This document shows positions 35,627-47,600 of a stretch of 64,000 nt of DNA, one piece after another. The stretch comes from Lentinus brumalis. Lineage: Eukaryota; Basidiomycota; Agaricomycetes; Polyporales; Polyporaceae. Made by a program: the position numbers and the translations under genes. The first letter of the stretch is position 1; each line of letters begins with the position of its first letter. The notes under the pieces are model-generated. The model worked only from the letters and a program-made list of their open reading frames with translations. It did not search any database and was not told where the DNA came from. The stretch is from the NCBI GenBank assembly GCA_001792895.1, contig MARA01000002.1, forward strand, positions 1,550,001 to 1,614,000, written 5' to 3'.

Positions 35627-36103
35627 CAGCCCACCTGCTGTGTCATACTCGTCGTCGAGACTGAGGGACAGCTCTTCCCCAAAGTGCCAGGCTTAGACGG
35701 AGATGAGAGCATCCTGACCTTAAGTTAGAGTACGCACGATTTCTACAGTCCGTGGAGGAAATTATATGATGTACAGCGTGCTTCACTACTGATATATAAT
35801 AAGATGCGAGCGAAGGACGACCGATGGAAGAGCAAGCCGAGGCCACGGGAGATGAGAGAAGAAACGTGGGATAGGTATGCGGGGCGGACAGTGTGGAGGG
35901 AGGAAGCGCGGATCCGAAGGTGCGTGTGCTCAGGGTGAGTCGGAAGGAGATGTGAATGGAGCAGACGGACAAGGGGGGACAGGGGACGATGCAAGCGAGT
36001 GAAAGATGCGAAAGATAGTACTAGTGCGACAACGACAGTGATGCGACGACGTGGATGCGGGCGTGGAAAGGGAAGACTTCGAGTCGGAGGTGCGATGATA
36101 CAA
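35627..36103. other. Convergent intergenic region between IMP2 and KCH
   Basis: About 480 bp. Frames found here are short or antisense and without motifs. Likely 3' UTRs. Confidence 0.45.
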
Positions 36104-38101
36104 CTACATAGCATGACCGGCACTGTAGCCGTATTCATTGCTGCCTTCGCTCTGTCTCTGGTACCCGTACGGATCATGCGTCTGCCCGTACCCCAGCGAC
36201 TGCTGCGCGCCAGGAGAGTACGGGTTGGGGTGGTACTCCTCCTGGTGGTACATCCCCTGCTGTCCTTGTTGTTGATGTCCATAGGGCGCGGTGCTCGCCG
36301 ACCGGTAGTCGGGCGCAGTGCTGGCGGAGCGATAGTCTGGCGCGGTGCTCATAGAGCGGTAGTCCGGCACAGCACCCATGGATCGATAGTCAGGCGCGAC
36401 ACTCCCTGACCGGTAGTCGGGCGCGACACTCCCTGATCGGTAGTCGGGCGCGACACTACCTGACCGGTAGTCGGGCGCAGTGCTTCCTGACCGGTAGTCG
36501 GGTGCCGTGCTGCCCGACCGGTAGTCCGGCGCAGTGCTCCCAGCCCGATACGGGTCATAAGAATCATACCCGCCGTACGCGCTGTGCTGCTGGTCGTCGT
36601 GTGCGAACGGAGCAGCGGACGTCGCAAGGTGCACCTGACTTGCGTGGTCGTCGTCGTAAACCTGGTTGGGTTGGTCGGGCAGCGTGCCGATGGAGCCGTT
36701 GTACTGATGGTAGCCGTTCGCGTAGGCGGGCATCGGCGGGTAGTCCATCGGCGGGTAATCCGCGGCATACTCGGACTTGTAGTCGTTGTAATAGTCGCCG
36801 GTGTTTGTCGCCGCGTAGGTACTGGGCGCCATACGGGTACGCATGGAGGCGGCGTCGTCGAAGTCGTCGTCGACGGAAAGATTCGGGAGGGTGGGCTGGG
36901 GAAGGGGCTTCGCAATGAACTCGCCCTTCTTGTTCTTCAGGTGAGAGAAGTCGCCAGCCGCTTCCTTTTTGGCCAAAGCAGCAGCCTTGGCGAGGCGCTG
37001 CTTGTTCCTGCGCTTGATGATCTCCGCAATACGCTGGCAAGGATTGAGAACAAGCTGGTAATTGAGACACCAGGGCGCGTACCTTGTCGACCTTGTGGCA
37101 GCAGTATTCCTTGAGGTTACCCTGAATATGCAAGAGCAGAGGAATGTAGGCGATCCCGGCGATGATCAGCATGAGCAGGGAGAGCGCAAACACAAAGACA
37201 GTGAAGGCCGTCGACACCGTGAGGGCGGAGGTGATGAGGTCGCCATCGAAGTACTTGCTGATATTCCACCAATCCCCATCGTCCTCCTTAGAGAGGAAGA
37301 ACGCGTACAGGGTCAACGCGTTGATACACTGACGAGGGCCGTCAGCGAAGAGTAGCCGCTTCCAGCCTGTGTCACTGGTGAGCTCCCTGCACACTCGTGG
37401 TTTGATGACACTTACTCTTGAAGGTGAAGAAGACGAAGAATGCAAAGTCATCCATCCGCTTCGTGGAGGCGGCGATGTGGTTGAAGAAGCAGAAGTGGTC
37501 GTATGACCCTGAGAAAGAATGAGCGCAGGGGAGTGGCCCAATGGGGAGGGTCCTTACGGAGGGAGTAGTAGTTGTTAGCCATGACATTCGTGAAGGCATA
37601 CGAGATGTCACGACTCTGAATGATCTTCTTCGCCTTGTACGCCTCGTATGCAAGCAACAGGAAGGAGAAAATGACACATCCGAAGAAGAGCCAACGGCCG
37701 ATACTGAAGGGGATGTAGACACAGCCGTTGGACTGGTTCTGCGGACAACTGTTGAAGATAGCGTTTGACCAGGATGTTGTCGTAAGCATGGTCACCGCGG
37801 TGAAGATATCGGAGACGTAGACGAGGAAGGAGATGAGCATGCCGATGTAGAGCCATAGGTACCTAATTAGCGGTGAGCGGTCAACATCGTCCATGCACAA
37901 CGACCGATCCCACGCGTTGTCGCTGCCAGCTGGGGGACTCACTTCATCCGCATGCCACATCCCGGATCCCTGAACTCGCGAGTATCGACGAAGTCAAACT
38001 GCGCCCCGGGCGGTCAGCCAAATGAGGAGCGGACACAGTGGGGATGAGCGCACCTTGTGGTCAGGGACGACCTCTCGTTTCCAGTGTCCACCTTTACACA
38101 T
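36104..38101 (-). CDS. Fungal KCH-type low-affinity potassium transporter (Kch1/Prm6-like)
   Basis: The start MCKGGHWKREVVPDHK splices to FDFVDTREFRDPGCGMRMK and then YLWLYIGMLISFLVYVSDIF, the family signature. Further membrane segments: FSIGRWLFFGCVIFSFLLLA, MDDFAFFVFFTFK and ALTVSTAFTVFVFALSLLML. After EYCCHKVDK the cytosolic tail is long and Tyr/Pro/Asp-rich. It includes nine full 9-residue repeats of the type GSTAPDYRS encoded by a 27-bp minisatellite (36285-36542), then Gln- and Tyr-rich sequence to the stop. KCH proteins mediate K+ influx linked to calcium signalling during the pheromone response in yeast; the tail repeats are not part of the conserved domain. Confidence 0.88.
36285..36542 (-). 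repeat. 27-bp coding minisatellite in the KCH tail
   Basis: About nine 27-bp units encode APDYRS-type nonamers; central units (GSVAPDYRS) are nearly identical while flanking ones vary (MGAVPDYRS, ASTAPDYRS). The reading frame is preserved in every unit. Confidence 0.85.
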
Positions 38102-38440
38102 GAGGGCTCACAGATTCGCGTTGCTTGGTGGTTGTATGTTGGTTGAAAGGAGTGTAGTGCGACGTGGGGGCGGCCTCGATGTGGAAGCAGCGCCCTGGCC
38201 AGCCAAGTCGCAGGGAACAAGGAGCGGCTGTCAAGAAATGACCGGGGGCGAACCTAGGCGGAGACGCGGAGGGCGCTGTGCTGGGCGCAGAGGGCGGTGT
38301 GTAGGATGAGCGGCGGACGGGGACGGGGAGTCGTGAAAGACTTGCGTTGCGAGGAGCAAGAGGCAGTCGCAGCCGTTGCGCCCGCCGCCACCCACCACAA
38401 ATAGCCCCCGCGCACAGGCGCCCGTCCCCTCGCAGCCACA
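38102..38440. promoter_or_regulatory. Divergent promoter region of KCH and DRG1
   Basis: 339 bp between the two start codons. C/A-rich tracts precede the DRG1 ATG. No clear TATA box is visible. Confidence 0.4.
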
Positions 38441-40153
38441 ATGACCACCGTACAGAAAATAAAGGTATTCCCCGCAGCTCTTCCCCCGCCCAATTGTGCT
38501 GACCGCTCTCCGCGCAAAGGAAATCGAAGATGAGATGGTAAGCATCCCCGCCGACTCGCGTCCACAGCAGCTGCTCAGTATCGCCCCAGGCCAGGAGTAT
38601 GTGCAGTGCCTTCCGCGCCCGATCACCCTCTCTGAACACATCACGAAACAGCGCAGAAGAATAAGGCCACGAGCTACCACTTGGGTCAGCTCAAGGCCAA
38701 GCTTGCAAAGCTTCGGCGAGATCTTCTCGGGCCCCAGGGCGGCGGCGGCGGAGGCGGAGGCCTCGGTTTCGACGTCGCGCGCACGGGCATTGCAACAGTC
38801 GGGTTCGTCGGCTTCCCTTCAGTGGGCAAGGTATGTCAGTCCCATGTCATGCTGTTGTCATGCTCACACGCGTTCCCATCCAGTCGACCCTGATGTCCAA
38901 ACTCACTGGCACGCACTCGGAAACATCGGAGATTGATTTCACGACGCTCACCACAGTTCCCGGGACACTCAAGGTGCATGGCGCGCCAATACAGATCCTT
39001 GACTTGCGTGCGTACCATGTACAGCTTCCGTGAGACCACAGCCTCATTTCACAAACAGCGGGAATCATCGAGGGCGCGAACGACGGTCGAGGTCGAGGTA
39101 GACAAGGTACGATCCCCTTCACCATCACATTTGCGTTTCCCTGCTGACCGCACCTCCAGTCATCGCCGGTACGCACTCATGCGCCAACTGACCACACACC
39201 CCGGAGCTCATACCCTGCGTTCCCAGTCGCGCGGACATGTAATCTCATTTTCATCGTGCTCGACGTGCTCAAGCCGCTTGGCGACAAGGCCATCATCGAG
39301 AGCGAGTTGGAAAGCTTCGGGATCCGGCTCAACAAGAAACCACCAGCCATCACCGTGCGCAAGAAGGACAAGGGCGGCATTGCGATCACGAATACCGTCC
39401 CCCTCACGAACATAGATCATGATGAAATCAAAGCCATCCTCAGCGAATATCGCATCAACAACGCGGACATCGCCATCCGGCAGCCAGGCGCGACCGCAGA
39501 CGATCTGGTGGACGTGATTGAGGGCAACAGGTATGTCTGGGTCTCACTCAGGACGAGCCGAGAGCTAACCAGCGCCCTCCATGCAGAGTCTACATCCCTG
39601 CACTATACGTGAGTTCTGCGTCGACTGCGGTCTACGCGGATACAGTAACTGACACACTGGCCTAGGTTCTGAACAAGATTGACGCAATATCAATAGAAGA
39701 GCTCGACTTGCTCTACCGCATCCCGATGAGCGTCCCCGTCTCCTCGCGCGAATGGTGGAACATCGACGAGCTCATCGAGAAGATGTGGGAGACGCTCAAC
39801 CTCGTCCGCGTATACACCAAGCCGCGCGGGCTGCCTCCAGATTATAACTCCCCTGTTGTGCTCCGTCGCGGAAAGTGCACGGTGGAGGACTTCTGTAATG
39901 CGATCCACAAAGAAATAGCGAAGCAGATGAAGTAGTGCGTACCGTCGTCCATCGTGATTCCTCTTATTTGATCGATTGTCGCTGACGGGTCGTACAGTGC
40001 AATTGTGTGGGGTGCGAGTGCCAAACATGCAAGAGGACAGAAGGTCGGACTCGATCATGTCCTCGAAGACGAGGATGGTACGTCCGTTGCGATTCTCTTC
40101 TCTGACGAAGTCTGACCTCTGCATCTGCAGTCGTGCATATCTCGAAAAAGTAG
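38441..40153 (+). CDS. RBG1: DRG1/Rbg1 developmentally regulated GTP-binding protein
   Basis: The spliced product starts [20 protein letters not shown] and continues [20 protein letters not shown], the DRG helix-turn-helix. G domain: [19 protein letters not shown] (P-loop), [10 protein letters not shown] (switch I), [18 protein letters not shown] (DxxG), [17 protein letters not shown] (NKxD). The TGS domain follows ([55 protein letters not shown]), ending VVHISKK. DRG GTPases act with a DFRP partner on stalled ribosomes. Introns split the start region into very small exons. Complete and apparently functional. Confidence 0.95.
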
Positions 40154-40683
40154 TTCGTTCAGTCTTCCGTAACTTTACTCCCTGCAGTGCCAATTGTTGT
40201 AGCCCTACTTGTTCCAATCACACTATCTTTCATGTCGGACTTGTGTCAAGCTGTAGCTGTCGCAACCAAAGGGCAAGCTGTCATACGGCTGCTACACTCA
40301 TACTTTTGATCGACTCCGTGAGGCTGCATGTCGGGGAACCAGCCCTAAAGCGAATCAAATAGACGCCTTACAGGACTACACATTCTGTCGTCCAGCCAGT
40401 GATGACCCTTATGTCGCAGTCATCTCCCCGTCCGAGCCAGGCCTGGTCAATATGACCAGGTAGACTCGTACGAGAGCAACGGACACCTCAGACAGAGCGA
40501 AGGCCGCGCTGCTCACTCCGAACAGGACTCTACGGTGTCCATCTTCGTGAGCTGGCAAGGTCCGAGTCATCCAGTCCCGACAGGCCGCGACGATCCACAA
40601 TGAGGTGGATCGAGCAACCTGTTCCGGCCTCAATAAACCCGGACGTAACTGTCCGTATGATGTACCATGCATCCAGCTGGCCC
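40154..40683. other. Start of the gene-poor block, 3' of DRG1
   Basis: No coding signal. From about 40590 the sequence becomes rich in CCCCGG and CCGAAA words, leading into the inverted-repeat element. Confidence 0.4.
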
Positions 40684-41151
40684 AGGACCCCGGCAAAAGC
40701 GCCCGGAGCTCATATGCCAGGATCACCGAAAATGAGCCCCGAGGGCCCCGAAAGTTGCATGCCAATCACCGAAAATGGCCCCGGAGAAGTGCGATGTCAC
40801 ATCCCCGAAAGTCCCTGGAGAGGTCGTGCTGATATGTCGGGATCACCGAAATCCGGCCGGGTGGGGTCCTTCCCGGGATGAGCACCGGGGTCCACCGACT
40901 CCCGAGCAACCAGCTTGAGCCGATGCTCGTAAATCAGACGGCCGGTCGTCTTACACAAGCGTAATGGCATCCGGCCGGCTCGCCGGCAAAAAACCGGCCG
41001 CTAAGCGCCCGAAATGTTATGTGCCGGCGAGCACCGAAAACCCAGGGGCCGGAGAGACCTTACGTGCCAATAACCGAAATTCATCCTCCGCAAGACCACC
41101 GAAACTGGCCCCGGCCGGCATATGACCTCTGGGCGCTTTTGCCGGGGTCCT
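40684..41151. mobile_element. Non-coding element bounded by 35-bp inverted repeats (MITE- or foldback-like)
   Basis: Left end 40684-40718 and right end 41117-41151 are inverted copies matching at 33 of 35 positions (core GGCGCTTTTGCCGGGGTCCT on the right). The 468-bp interior has repeated short words such as ATCACCGAAA, CCCCGAAA and CCGGCCGG, including a third degenerate copy of the end sequence near 40987-41040. There is no ORF of note. No target-site duplication is obvious, so the class cannot be named. Confidence 0.65.
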
Positions 41152-41178
41152 GCTGGCCCACACTTCAAGCAGTGCATC

Positions 41179-41205
41179 GGCGCAACGTCATGTAGACGTT
41201 GCGCC
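41179..41205. repeat. Perfect hairpin-forming inverted repeat
   Basis: Arms of 11 bp (GGCGCAACGTC and its complement) around a 5-nt spacer, just outside the right end of the preceding element. Not followed by a T tract; no function assigned. Confidence 0.5.
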
Positions 41206-41621
41206 TGGCACGAAGCCGCGACGTTAAGTGTCGCTGAAGACTCTGCGCCGACTGCGCCTATCCTGAATCAGCATGATCCATGATAGGACGAAGAGATCCA
41301 TACTCTACTCCAACACGGAGGGAAGCATCGATGCAACCGGAAAACATCATTGGGACCGCGGGCGGACGAGTGCATGTCCGGTGGAGTTCTCTATCCCGCG
41401 AGCCGTGGCGTCGAGGGGACTTCTGTCTCGCTCTATCGATGTCCAGGCTTTCGAGTCTGTTGGTGCGCGCAAGAGGAGTTCCTTTGCCGGACGAACGCTG
41501 GTCTGTCCTTGAGTGTCATGTGCGGCTCGCTGTCGGTGCCACTTAAGGGTACCTACGCGAAACATAATTCGGACCACTCTCGCTCTGTCTGAACCAATTT
41601 TTGGATCACTCCCGCACTAGT

Positions 41622-41655
41622 GAAGCGCCGCTCGTGGCGGCTCAAACCTTGTGTG
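41622..41655 (+). repeat. 34-bp dispersed repeat, copy 1
   Basis: Matches 42283-42316 at 29 of 34 positions. Both contain GAAGCGCCGC, TGGCGGCT and AACCTTGTGTG; the GCCGC/GGCGGC part is itself an inverted repeat. Confidence 0.6.
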
Positions 41656-42200
41656 GGGGATAACAGCTCAGGTGGGCGTGAAGCGTGCATAGAATTCAAC
41701 GTACACACTCACGCTCTGAGAATATTGGAGAGGTTTGCATCAATGACGCCACATTCACTGGACGATGGCGACGGTGTACAGGGCATGTACACTGAGAGCG
41801 AACAAGGTTCGCTTCAAACATTCCGTGCTGGACGAGCGCGATGTCCTTGCCTTCGCGCGTTTCCAGCACAAGAGGGTGATGTGGTCTTAATACTACACAG
41901 CCATCATAGGGATCGGTAGTGGTGAAGCAGACTCGGGATAACACGACATGGGAACGTCGTCGTTTCTTTCGAGCTGCTCGACGTCCTCCGAAGAGTGTTG
42001 GCCACCAGTCTGCAGACCCACATGAGGCTGTCAAGCTCCTCGGACTAGAGGCTGGAGATTAACGCGCCGTGGTGCTAATAAGCTCAAGTTCAGGATGAGA
42101 GCGCGGACGAGACAATATGTAGGGACCATCGTGGTACTTGGCAACCTTGCACATATGTACAAATTTATCCTGAGCGAGGGCCGGCAGGACTCAAGTCGAG

Positions 42201-42278
42201 TGGAGCCGGGGAGAACCGTGAGTTTCGGGACAGGACGGGTGGTACGATACGAGCTTCAATTATGACTATGGAGGTAAC
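42201..42278 (+). repeat. About 80-bp dispersed repeat, copy 1
   Basis: Aligns with 44601-44686 (shared GAGAACCGTG, TTTCGGGA, GACGGGTG, ATACGAGCTTCAATTATGA and ATGGAGGTAAC). It is followed directly by the 34-bp repeat at 42283, so the two may belong to one element family. Confidence 0.6.
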
Positions 42279-42282
42279 TAGG

Positions 42283-42316
42283 GAAGCGCCGCCATTGGCG
42301 GCTATAACCTTGTGTG
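42283..42316 (+). repeat. 34-bp dispersed repeat, copy 2
   Basis: Second copy of the GAAGCGCCGC...AACCTTGTGTG unit, separated by 4 bp from the 80-bp repeat copy 1. Confidence 0.6.
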
Positions 42317-43866
42317 CGATTTATATACTTTACTGATTTACTGACGTGGCTGTTTATGGGTTGAGGAGACGATGGGAGAAGAAAGGTATGTATTCAATGA
42401 GGGCTTCGGTAGTGAAAATACAGGTCCGTAGTGCGTTGCGATCATGGTGGGCAGGTCATCCGATCTCAGATAGTATGGGGATGACTTTGGTACGATGATC
42501 TGCTCGTGCATTGCTGGTGGGTGATATGTTCGCCTGCACAAAGGGTCGTAGCTTACCGTGATGCACTGCAGATGGTTGAACGTCTAGAATCCTTCACTTC
42601 CCACCCGAACGACAAAGCAGGCGTGTGAAGCACCACTGTATAGGAGGCAAACGGCGGAAGGTCGCGGCACTTGCGCAGCGACTGGGAAGTTGCGACTTCG
42701 CTAGCTCTAGCGATCTTCATTGCTTGCTCTGACCGACGATGGACTGTATATCTGGCTCTTCATGCACGCTGACACCGCGTATGCATGTCCGGTGGCAGGC
42801 GGACGTCTCCTCCCCGGAAGCCGAGCTGGAAGAGCTCATCGCAGCAGCCGCGCCGGAAGCCGTCCAATCCGTCGAACCGGCTCGCCGGTCATCACCCCGG
42901 AAGTTGCCAATCCGTCCGTATCGTGGCATACGTACCGGGCACGACCTCACGACGCAAGAACACGGGGACTCGGCCGGCGACCCGTCCTCATGCTAGCGTG
43001 ACACCCGCGTCCGACTCTCCATGTTCCCGAGCACAGAAACGTGCGTCTCGTCTTTCAGCAGCTCGGAGCCGTCCGAGTTCCCATCCGCGCACAGCCTGTG
43101 CCCGGGCGACACGTCCTCGTCGCTGGCGGCCGCAGCATAATCATGCGTGCTCTCGGAGGCCAATCCACGGCCATAGCGATTGCGCTGCGTCCGGCGGGCG
43201 AAAAGAGACGGGACTCACCGAGATCGCCTTGAATGCCAGGCTTGCGATCTGCGTTCATACAACACGAGCCTTGAAGCTTGACGAGCACAAATCGGAGACG
43301 TCTCCAGCCGGCGCGGTGGCTTCCCAGACGTCAGCGTGAGCCCGCCAGGCATCGACGACTTGCGGGCTGCTGCTGCTTGATGGCCGACGCAGCGAAAGCC
43401 GCACGGTGTCGGGTGGTCCTGACAGCACTGAAGTCGACGGTTTTGCGCCGATTTGCGACCTCGTCAGATCAGCCCGAAACGTCCGGGAACGTCGAAGATA
43501 CTCATAATCTTGTCGCGGCCTCTCCGGGAGAACGGCATATAGCCAGGTTCGCGTGGACGGCGCGCGTCGAACGCAGCAAAAATCGCGCCGGTGCGTTGAT
43601 GTGCGGGCTCAGAATCGGCGGTTTTCACCCGGTCGCGGCAGAGATCTTGCTGTCAAGCACGAACGGCGGATTTGATCGCCGCAGGACTGCTAGAGACGGT
43701 CGAGGTGAGTCATGCCCATATAAGCAACCTCGCTGGGAGCTGTTCTGACTCCCAGATTCAGTCGAATGTGGCCTAGAAGGAGTATGTTGGCGGCCACTCT
43801 TCTTGGAGATATTCGCCCCGACGGCGAAACCTCACATAGAGGCATAAAGGCTATCATTTGAGCAGC
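42317..43866. other. Gene-poor stretch without a supportable gene
   Basis: Frames at 42720-43340 overlap one another on both strands and show no motif. The part 43420-43700 is rich in GTCGCGGC and CGGTTTT words that recur in altered form, suggesting old repeats. Nothing can be named. Confidence 0.35.
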
Positions 43867-44450
43867 CTAGGACGGGATGTACCATGGCCGAACGAAGTCG
43901 TAAATGTGGGTGCACAAGGACTCACAATGTAGCGTCTGACAGTGTCTGACGGCCTCCTGCATGACCGTGTCTGCGCCCTTCCAGAAAAGCTTCGGCTTGC
44001 CGTCGGGACACCGGACGACGGTGGATATGCGCTTCCGCGTCGAGTTGAACTCGCAGACGTTAAGGATCTCGTGGTTGAGCGACGAGCCGTTGACATTGAC
44101 GAACACCGACTTCGGCTTCCGGGTCTGCATGGCGCCTGGTCAGTCCTCGGCCGTCTAGCGGGCTGCATGGGAGGATACGGACGTGGAACTGCTACCCGAG
44201 CACCGCTGCACCCGCAACGAGCGCAGTCTCGTCCGCGCTACTCGCCTAGTAGTGTACCCTTGCCGTCGCGCACCTCCGGAATGACCGTGTGCCAGACAGC
44301 GAGCAGCGTCAGGAACTCGCTTGTAAACGGTGCTAGAGAGACGACAGGACATATCGTTCCTGTCACAAATGAGGACACGGCGTGCAGATATCGCAGTGGA
44401 AACTCACCGTGTCTGAACCCGGAGTCGACCAGGAGCGTGAGCGGACGCAT
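43867..44450 (-). pseudogene. Fragment of a P4-type phospholipid-translocating ATPase (Drs2/Dnf family)
   Basis: The nucleotide-binding domain is recognisable: EFLTLLAVWHTVIPEVRDGK, then after a frame change ASSADETALVAGAAVLG with TAG codons where homologs carry Gln (YQASS) and Tyr (GYQFH). After another interruption come [12 protein letters not shown] and [19 protein letters not shown], ending in [15 protein letters not shown]. The transmembrane region, phosphorylation site and C-terminal half are missing. Two nonsense codons, frameshifts and truncation make it a dead copy; an intact gene should be elsewhere in the genome. Confidence 0.82.
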
Positions 44451-44600
44451 TGAAGGACATACTTATTTAGTACGCCCTGGGGCGTTCGTATAGCGAACAC
44501 TTCTGGGAGGAGAGAGCCCCACGTTGACGTCGCGAAGAAGCAATGTTGCTGCGCAGCTGCTGAATGAGCGACGTGAGAAAGAGTGAGAAGTTCCGTAGGG

Positions 44601-44686
44601 TGGAGCACATCGCCGGAGAGAACCGTGGGTTTCGGGAAAAGACGGGTGACACCATACGAGCTTCAATTATGATCATGGAGGTAACC
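44601..44686 (+). repeat. About 80-bp dispersed repeat, copy 2
   Basis: Partner of 42201-42278, a few bases longer because of a small insertion near its start. It runs into the 17-bp tandem array. Confidence 0.6.
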
Positions 44687-44748
44687 TTGCACACAAGGTA
44701 ACCTTGCACACAAGGTAACCTTGCACACAAGGTAACCTTGCACACAAG
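44681..44748 (+). repeat. 4 x 17-bp perfect tandem repeat
   Basis: Unit GTAACCTTGCACACAAG repeated four times exactly, followed by a partial GTAAC. Each unit junction forms CCTTGCACACAAGG, an inverted repeat with CCTTG/CAAGG arms. The same AACCTTG..CA word occurs once near 42148 and, reversed, in the 34-bp repeats. Confidence 0.85.
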
Positions 44749-45066
44749 GTAACTCTTCGCGAGTGTATGAAGCCACAGAGGACTGTGACTTTTCTCGAAC
44801 AATATCTGTGCGCGTGGCGACTTGAATTTCTGTAGGTGGTTTCTGTACTGAACGCCGGGCTCCTCGGCTAACTTTGCAATGGTTTCAAAGTGCGATGCAA
44901 ACCGGAAATCGGCGAGGTGCGCGCTTCAAGCAAGGTGCCACCTCCTCCAACTTCTCCTTCAAGGCGAATTCAATGCATCAGTAGCGTCCCTCGATGTTCA
45001 AAGTTGTATCCCGCCATACATTCTCTGTCAGCAAGGTCAGACACTCGCTCTCTAGCACAGTACTCT

Positions 45067-45631
45067 CAGTAGTGGTATTCGAATTCCCCCCTCTATTAGA
45101 GGGCGGGACTTCGAAGATCTATCTCCCCGTATAAGCGGAGTTAGAGTGAGGGTTTTGGGTTAGGGCTTTGGTTAGGTTGTTAGGTTAGGTTAGTGGTTGT
45201 TAGGGTTAGGCGCCCTCAACAGTACCTGCCCCCCGAAGGGCGCCGGTATAGATTTATCGCGCGAACGAGGCTTTAGTGTGCCCGCCTGAGTGCTCCCGGC
45301 TTGGGGGACCCCCGAGCGCAGCGAGGGAGGGGAGGGAGCAGGAATGGCGGGTCCTCTTCGCGCACCCTATGGATAACTTAGTTAACGGCAATAATAATTA
45401 TTTTCGACCATTACACAGCTCTCTTCGATCTCCCCGACTCTATTCGACTTCCCGTCCTCTTCTATCTCCCCTGCCAGGTCCTGGGCCGGCGCCACGCACT
45501 CTATTCGACCTCCCCCCGTCTTCTATCCCCCTGCGCCAGTTCAAGCTGCGCCAGCCGGTCTATTCCATCTCCCTTGGGGGTATTCGAAGTCCTGCCCTCT
45601 AATAGACGGGGGACTTCGAATACCACTACTG
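45067..45631. mobile_element. hAT-like non-autonomous DNA transposon (MITE)
   Basis: Terminal inverted repeats of 49 bp match at 46 positions; both ends begin CAGTAGTGGTATTCGAA. The flanks read AGTACTCT (45059-45066) and AGTCCCCT (45632-45639), an imperfect 8-bp direct repeat consistent with a decayed hAT target-site duplication. CAG-starting termini also fit hAT. The 565-bp element encodes no transposase. Its interior holds a telomere-like TTAGG/TTAGGG tract (45141-45210) and a pyrimidine-rich half with repeated CTATTCGAC words. Confidence 0.75.
45141..45210 (+). repeat. Degenerate telomere-like tract (TTAGGG/TTAGG)
   Basis: Contains GGGTTAGGG, GGTTAGGTT and TTAGGGTTAGG blocks mixed with other G/T words. 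It lies wholly inside the hAT-like element, so it is carried by the transposon rather than marking a chromosome end. Confidence 0.7.
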
Positions 45632-45770
45632 AGTCCCCTCCTCTAGCACACGTAGTGTCTCTTGGCTAACTCGCCCTGCGAATCTGTGCGTTCGGCAAGG
45701 TGCAGTCAAAGCCAGATAGCACAATGCAAATGAGGGCTACAGCGATTTCCGTCTCAGCTCCACCAGAACG

Positions 45771-47600
<1,830 letters not shown>

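Noticed and set aside
42720..43339. Possible gene in the repeat block
   Set aside because: Three overlapping plus frames and two minus frames compete; none shows a domain or plausible splice pattern.
45141..45210. Chromosome end or subtelomere
   Set aside because: The TTAGGG-like tract is degenerate, lies within a TIR element, and is flanked on both sides by normal gene-dense sequence.
40684..45631. CRISPR array or phage-like system in the repeat block
   Set aside because: Repeats are few, irregular or directly tandem without spacers, and the surrounding genes are eukaryotic.
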